Below the pieces are notes generated by a model that saw nothing but the letters and a program-made list of their open reading frames with translations, had not been told where the DNA came from and searched no databases. Positions 5,575 to 9,437 of a stretch of DNA of 9,437 nucleotides are shown here, one piece after another. The translations under genes and the position numbers were made by a program. The DNA comes from Calditrichota bacterium (GTDB taxonomy: Bacteria; Calditrichota; Calditrichia; RBG-13-44-9; J075), in the NCBI GenBank assembly GCA_003695285.1, contig RFIL01000185.1, positions 1 through 9,437 of the forward strand. The letters are read 5' to 3'. The stretch's first letter is position 1. Each line of letters starts with the position of its first letter.

Positions 5575-6594
5575 ATGAAACAAGAAACGAATCAGATCAG
5601 TACAGAAGAAAAAATCATGCCCATCGGGGGGCAGGCGGTTATTGAGGGAGTCATGATGCGCTCTCCGGAGCGGCTGGCAACCGCTGTTCGCCGCAGTGAC
5701 GGAAGTGTAGAACTCAAAATTCAGGAGTATCAATCCCTCATCCAGCAGAAAAAATGGTTGAATATTCCCATTCTGCGAGGTGCCATCACCCTGATTGAGG
5801 TCATGATTCTGGGAATCAAACATTTGAATTTTTCCGCAGATGTGGCCATGAAAGATGCCCAGGAAGCGGAAGAAGCTAAAAATCCAGGGAAGAAGAAAAA
5901 GAACAAAAAGCAGAAGGATGGGATGAGCACCCTGTCGGCGTTTTTTTCCATCTCTATCGCGCTGATTATCGGGTTGGCCTTGTTTTTTGCATCGCCGCTG
6001 ATCCTTACAACCCATTTGTTCAATCTCGAGAAGGATGCTTTTGCCTTCAACCTGGTAGCGGGATTCATTCGAATCACATTCTTTTTAACATACATCTACC
6101 TGATCTCATTGATGAAAGATGTGAAGCGGCTATTTCAATATCATGGTGCCGAGCACAAAACCATTTATGCTTTTGAAAAAGGGCTGGATTTAACCGTAGA
6201 GAATGCACGAAAACAGAACCGGCTCCATCCCCGGTGCGGAACCAGCTTTCTGGTAATGGTCTTGCTGGCCTCGTTGTTGTTTTTCAGCGTTCTGGACTCA
6301 CTGATCATGCTCTGGTATGGAAAAATCAATTTATTCATTCGGCTGATTACCCATTTGCCGCTGGTTCCGGTGGTGGGGGGAATTTCTTATGAATTAATCA
6401 AAGCATCGGCCAGGAAACCTGACCATCCGCTGGTTAAATTGTTCATTGCTCCCGGGCTGGCTCTACAAAGGATTACCACCCAGGAGCCCGATGATAGCAT
6501 GCTGGAGGTCGCCATCATTGCTCTGAAAGCAGCACGCAACGAACCCTATGAATATATGCTGCCACAAGCACAGGCTGTCAGTGAAGCATCATAA
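5575..6594 (+). CDS. yqhQ: DUF1385 family membrane protein (YqhQ-like), function not established
   Basis: 339 residues. It carries the family signatures GGQAVIEGVMMRSP (18-31), FQYHGAEHK (187-195), HPRCGTSFL (218-226), PVVGGISYE (265-273) and APGLALQRITTQEP (292-305). The conserved H, E, H and C residues (Y-H-G-A-E-H, H-P-R-C-G) look like a metal or catalytic site, but I know of no proven reaction. Hydrophobic segments near 119-146, 157-180, 222-248 and 252-270 suggest a multi-pass inner-membrane protein. A lysine-rich stretch (106-114) just before the first segment should be cytoplasmic. Start: ATG 5575 with SD AGGGAG five bases upstream. It is the first gene of a compact run with prfA (12-base gap to the chosen prfA start) and prmC. 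From memory, DUF1385 genes sit beside rpmE and prfA in several bacterial groups, hinting at a conserved functional or regulatory link. The assignment to the family is firm; the gene symbol is by similarity. Confidence 0.88.
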   Translation: MKQETNQISTEEKIMPIGGQAVIEGVMMRSPERLATAVRRSDGSVELKIQEYQSLIQQKKWLNIPILRGAITLIEVMILGIKHLNFSADVAMKDAQEAEEAKNPGKKKKNKKQKDGMSTLSAFFSISIALIIGLALFFASPLILTTHLFNLEKDAFAFNLVAGFIRITFFLTYIYLISLMKDVKRLFQYHGAEHKTIYAFEKGLDLTVENARKQNRLHPRCGTSFLVMVLLASLLFFSVLDSLIMLWYGKINLFIRLITHLPLVPVVGGISYELIKASARKPDHPLVKLFIAPGLALQRITTQEPDDSMLEVAIIALKAARNEPYEYMLPQAQAVSEAS

Positions 6595-6600
6595 AAGGTG
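6595..6600 (+). promoter_or_regulatory. Ribosome binding site fixing the prfA start
   Basis: AAGGTG, 6 bases upstream of the ATG at 6607. The in-frame GTG at 6598 lies within this SD and would add three residues (M-W-N) before the typical RF1 start, so ATG 6607 is preferred. Confidence 0.75.
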
Positions 6601-6606
6601 TGGAAT

Positions 6607-7692
6607 ATGTTAGAAAAATTAAAAGACATTGAAGAAAAATTTGAACGGATCGCCGAGCAAATGGCAGATCCGGAAATTGCAGCGGATCATGAGAAATACA
6701 CCGCTCTGGCGCGTGAGTATTCCGAACTGGAGGAAATCGTCAACAAATACCGGGAATTATGTAAGGTTCTCACCCAACTGGATGAAGCCAGGTCATTGTT
6801 AGAAGAAAGCGATGACGAGGAGATGCGCGAGCTGGCAAAGGAGGAATACGGGGAACTGGAAACACAACGGGAAGCTCTGGAGAAGGAATTGCAACAACTG
6901 TTAATTCCCCCGGATCCCACCGACACCAAAAACACCATCATGGAAATCCGGGCCGGAACCGGTGGTCATGAAGCAGCCATTTTTGCCGGTGACCTCTTTC
7001 GGATGTATTCCAAATATTGTGAAAAAAAGGGATGGAAAATCGAAATTCTCAGTGCCAATCCCGGTGAACAGGGCGGTTTCAAGGAGATCATTTTCTCCAT
7101 CACTGGCAAAGGGGTGTACGGTCGATTGAAGTTTGAAAGCGGAGTTCACCGGGTACAGCGGGTACCGGAGACCGAATCTCAGGGACGGGTTCACACTTCC
7201 GCTGCTTCGGTGGTGGTGTTGCCAGAGGTGGATGATGTGGAGGTGGAGATCAACCCCAATGATTTACGAATTGATGTGTTTCGTGCTTCCGGGCATGGGG
7301 GACAGCATGTCAACACCACTGACTCTGCAGTGAGAATTGTGCATCTCCCCACCGGGTTAACCGTATCCTGTCAGGATGAAAAATCCCAGTTGAAGAACAA
7401 AGCCAAAGCCATGAAGGTATTGAAAGCGCGGCTGTATGACATGGAACTCCGAAAGCAACAGGAATCCCTTTCGAGCCAGCGGCGCAGCATGATTCGCAGT
7501 GGTGATCGTAGTGAAAAAATTCGGACTTATAATTTCCCTCAGGGGAGAGTCACGGATCATCGTATCAACCTGACCCTCTACCGCCTGGAGGAGATCATGG
7601 AAGGTGACCTGGATATGCTCATTGATGAAATTCAGGTTGCCGAACAGGCAGAACGATTGAAGGAAAGCGAGCCTTTGCAAGCGAATGGATAA
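6607..7692 (+). CDS. prfA: Peptide chain release factor 1 (RF1)
   Basis: 361 residues, the usual RF1 length. RF1 recognises UAA and UAG in the ribosomal A site and triggers peptide release. An acidic, coiled-coil N-terminal domain 1 (about 1-100, MLEKLKDIEEKFERI) is followed by MEIRAGTGGHEAAIFAGDLFRMY (112-134), the codon-reading tripeptide PET (187-189, in VPETESQGRVHTSAA; the P-x-T type marks RF1 against the SPF of RF2), and the catalytic GGQ at 231-233 in SGHGGQHVN. DEKSQLKNKAKAM (257-269) and RSEKIRTYNFPQGRVTDHRI (301-320) complete the family pattern. The neighbouring prmC encodes the methylase for the GGQ glutamine (Q233). It follows the DUF1385 gene by 12 bases and overlaps prmC by 8, so this is one operon. 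Confidence 0.98.
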   Translation: MLEKLKDIEEKFERIAEQMADPEIAADHEKYTALAREYSELEEIVNKYRELCKVLTQLDEARSLLEESDDEEMRELAKEEYGELETQREALEKELQQLLIPPDPTDTKNTIMEIRAGTGGHEAAIFAGDLFRMYSKYCEKKGWKIEILSANPGEQGGFKEIIFSITGKGVYGRLKFESGVHRVQRVPETESQGRVHTSAASVVVLPEVDDVEVEINPNDLRIDVFRASGHGGQHVNTTDSAVRIVHLPTGLTVSCQDEKSQLKNKAKAMKVLKARLYDMELRKQQESLSSQRRSMIRSGDRSEKIRTYNFPQGRVTDHRINLTLYRLEEIMEGDLDMLIDEIQVAEQAERLKESEPLQANG

Positions 7693-8566
7693 GATCTGGA
7701 CCGTACAAGAGATCCTTAACTGGACCATCCAATTTTTTAAAACCAAAAATATCATTGATGCTCGTCTCAGCGCCGAGCTACTTCTGGCTGAAGTACTGGG
7801 TTGTCGCCGGATCGAGCTCTATCTACAATTTGAGCGGATTCTGACCATGGAGGAACGGGATCGGTTTCGGGAAATGGTTCGGCGGCGGGCGAAACATGAG
7901 CCGGTACAATACATCCTGGGGCATACGGAGTTTATGGGACTTCCCATCCGGGTAACACCGGCTGTGTTAATCCCGCGACCGGAAACCGAGGTGTTGACTG
8001 ATTCGGTAATCGAATTTGCCCGAACCCTTTCTCATCCACCCACCATCCTGGATGTGGGCACCGGTAGCGGATGTATTGCCATTGCCCTGGCTAAGCTTCT
8101 TCCAGAGGCTCAGGTCTGGGCAATGGACCGCAGTTCCGATGCGATTGCCCTGGCCAGAGAAAATGCCACACTGAACGGGGTGGAAGTTCAATTTGTAGAA
8201 GGCGATTTTTTTGAAAAATACACCCAATTGCAACACCATTTTAACATCATTGTAAGCAATCCACCGTATATTGCGGGCAAGGATTGGGAGACGGTACCGG
8301 AAGAAGTAAAACGCTATGAACCTCGTCTGGCTCTGGATGGGGGAGAAGATGGGCTGAGGTTTTATCACCACTTAGCGGAAGTGGTGCAAGAGATATTAGA
8401 TCAACACGGTCGAATCTTTCTGGAAGTGGGATTTGACCAGGCCAGGAAGGTGGTCAGCATCTTCAAAAATTTTCACTTTCATTCCCAAATCAAAAAAGAT
8501 TTGCAGGGAATTGAACGAATTGTGATCCTGAGTAAGGATCCGCTGGTTAACGAAATCAACAATTAA
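7685..8566 (+). CDS. prmC: Release factor glutamine methyltransferase (N5-glutamine, SAM-dependent)
   Basis: 293 residues. PrmC methylates the glutamine of the GGQ motif in RF1 and RF2 with S-adenosylmethionine, speeding peptide release. The N-terminal helical domain that binds the release factor covers about 1-75; EPVQYILGHTEFMG (72-85) and VLIPRPETE (94-102) link it to the Rossmann domain. SAM motif I is DVGTGSGCIAIALA (123-136), an acidic residue (D148) follows at the end of the next strand, and the catalytic NPPY is at 192-195 (SNPPYIAGKDWETVPEEV). EPRLALDGGEDGL (212-224) is another family hallmark. The NPPY with IPRPETE and the position next to prfA separate it from the ribosomal protein L3 methylase PrmB. 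Its ATG lies inside the 3' end of prfA (8-base overlap), so its translation is probably coupled to that of its substrate. Confidence 0.96.
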   Translation: MDKIWTVQEILNWTIQFFKTKNIIDARLSAELLLAEVLGCRRIELYLQFERILTMEERDRFREMVRRRAKHEPVQYILGHTEFMGLPIRVTPAVLIPRPETEVLTDSVIEFARTLSHPPTILDVGTGSGCIAIALAKLLPEAQVWAMDRSSDAIALARENATLNGVEVQFVEGDFFEKYTQLQHHFNIIVSNPPYIAGKDWETVPEEVKRYEPRLALDGGEDGLRFYHHLAEVVQEILDQHGRIFLEVGFDQARKVVSIFKNFHFHSQIKKDLQGIERIVILSKDPLVNEINN

Positions 8567-8586
8567 TAAAAACATAAGAAACAACA

Positions 8587-9437
8587 ATGGAAACTATGAA
8601 AAACAAAAATCAAAACAAGAATCATTTTGAAAAACGGATTCTGGAATTTTTAAAAAAGAAAAAAGGTAAAGCCTACAAACGGAAAGAGATTTCCCGAGCA
8701 CTGGGAGTACATAAAGCCGATTATCATCTCTATCGCGAGGCAATAACCCAGCTATTGCGGAAAGGCAAGATTGTAAAAGTCAAAGGAGGCAAATACACCT
8801 TAACCTCTACTCTGCAAAAGGTTCAGGGTACACTACAGATGACCCGACGAGGCTTTGCTTTTGTCAGTGACGAAAGAACATCTGAAGACATTTTCATTTC
8901 GGCTCAAAATTTAAACACCGCCCTGGATGGGGATCTGGTGGAAGTGCAATTATTCGGGGTTTCCCGGGGCAAAAACAAAGAGGGTCGGGTAACCAAAATC
9001 CTTTCCCGGGCGCGGGAACGTTTTGTGGGAACCTATCACAAAAGTGATTATTACGGCTTTGTGGTTCCGGATAATCCCAAAATCTACCGTGACTTTTTCA
9101 TTCCGGATCAGATGGCGGGGGATGCCAAAGACGGGCAAAAGGTGGTGGTAGAGCTGACCCGATGGGATTCCACCATGCTCAACCCGGAAGCTCGGATTAT
9201 CGAAGTCCTGGGGTATCCGGATGAAGCCGGGGTGGATGTGGCCTCAGTTGCCATGGGGTATGGCCTGGATATCAGTTTTAAAGAGGAGTTGGAAAAGGAA
9301 GCCAAAAAAATGCAACTCCGGATTACAGAGGAAGAACTTGCAGAGCGACTGGACTTACGTGATGAAATCGTCTTCACCGTCGATCCGGAAGATGCCAAAG
9401 ATTATGATGATGCCGTATCCTTACGCATCCTTGACAA
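8587..9437 (+). CDS. rnr: Ribonuclease R (3'-5' exoribonuclease), N-terminal part
   Basis: 283 codons are visible; the frame runs off the window. RNase R degrades structured RNA 3' to 5' and takes part in mRNA decay, rRNA quality control and, in many bacteria, tmRNA-linked decay. A lysine/asparagine-rich start leads into a winged-helix domain (about 13-72, RKEISRALGVHKADYHLYREAITQLLRKGKI). Next comes a first cold-shock domain (about 78-125, GTLQMTRRGFAFV...DIFI), a second one (about 147-207, GTYHKSDYYGFVV...FFIP), and then the opening of the RNB catalytic domain. VDPEDAKDYDDAVSL shows the metal-binding aspartates D266, D272, D274 and D275 at exactly the spacing of RNase II/R. The N-terminal wing domain and two cold-shock domains favour RNase R over RNase II. 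The start could be ATG 8587 or the in-frame ATG 8596; neither has a good SD. It lies 20 bases after prmC, so it is probably co-transcribed. Confidence 0.95.
   Translation, partial: METMKNKNQNKNHFEKRILEFLKKKKGKAYKRKEISRALGVHKADYHLYREAITQLLRKGKIVKVKGGKYTLTSTLQKVQGTLQMTRRGFAFVSDERTSEDIFISAQNLNTALDGDLVEVQLFGVSRGKNKEGRVTKILSRARERFVGTYHKSDYYGFVVPDNPKIYRDFFIPDQMAGDAKDGQKVVVELTRWDSTMLNPEARIIEVLGYPDEAGVDVASVAMGYGLDISFKEELEKEAKKMQLRITEEELAERLDLRDEIVFTVDPEDAKDYDDAVSLRILD

Noticed and set aside
5524..6095. Minus-strand frames of 163 and 121 codons opposite the DUF1385 gene
   Set aside because: The plus strand holds clear DUF1385 motifs and an SD; the minus frames are phenylalanine-rich images of its lysine- and phenylalanine-coding stretches.
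6598..6606. GTG start for prfA three codons upstream
   Set aside because: This GTG is part of the SD (AAGGTG) that serves the ATG at 6607, and RF1 proteins start at the Met-Leu position.
1..9437. Mobile element, CRISPR, tRNA/rRNA or defence system
   Set aside because: I looked for transposase or integrase motifs, regularly spaced repeats, cloverleaf sequences and terminal inverted repeats and saw none. Every substantial stretch is accounted for by core genes.

Overview
This 9.4 kb bacterial window is a chromosomal housekeeping stretch. It has eight recognisable protein genes and one short, well-supported intercistronic promoter region. I see no RNA genes, insertion sequences, prophage genes, CRISPR arrays or other transfer signatures. 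Base composition is moderate and even across the window, and ribosome binding sites are strong (AGGTGAT, AAAGGAG, GGAGG), so these look like native core genes. The window does not identify the organism firmly. An exported M16 peptidase beside a lipoprotein M16 homologue suggests a diderm (Gram-negative-type) bacterium. The gene mix would fit a deep-branching lineage such as the Calditrichota/FCB-like groups, but that is a low-confidence guess.

Left part (1-2041, minus strand): two tandem M16 zinc-peptidase-family genes. The upstream one (701-2041) has an intact HxxEH zinc site and a Sec signal peptide. The downstream one (1-704, running off the window) is a predicted lipoprotein whose HxxEH has been lost. 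Their stop and start codons overlap as ATGA, so they are probably co-translated and form an active/inactive heterodimer. A 300-base divergent intergenic region (2042-2341) separates them from the plus-strand genes and carries a good promoter for folC.

Middle part (2342-5457, plus strand): folC (folate polyglutamylation), then an A-rich leader and rho (transcription termination factor). A terminator-like hairpin follows rho, then an extended -10 promoter overlapped by a perfect inverted repeat, then rpmE (zinc-type ribosomal protein L31) and a strong intrinsic terminator.

Right part (5575-9437, plus strand): a tightly packed operon of a DUF1385/YqhQ-type membrane protein, prfA (RF1), prmC (the methylase of the RF1 GGQ glutamine; 8-base overlap with prfA) and rnr (RNase R, 3' end outside the window). 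From rho onward the genes serve RNA termination, translation termination and RNA turnover. The DUF1385 protein is the only member without a settled function.

I did not find an obviously new system. The best leads are the DUF1385 protein embedded in the termination cluster, possible autoregulatory structure in the rho leader, the inverted repeat over the rpmE promoter, and the active/inactive M16 pair.
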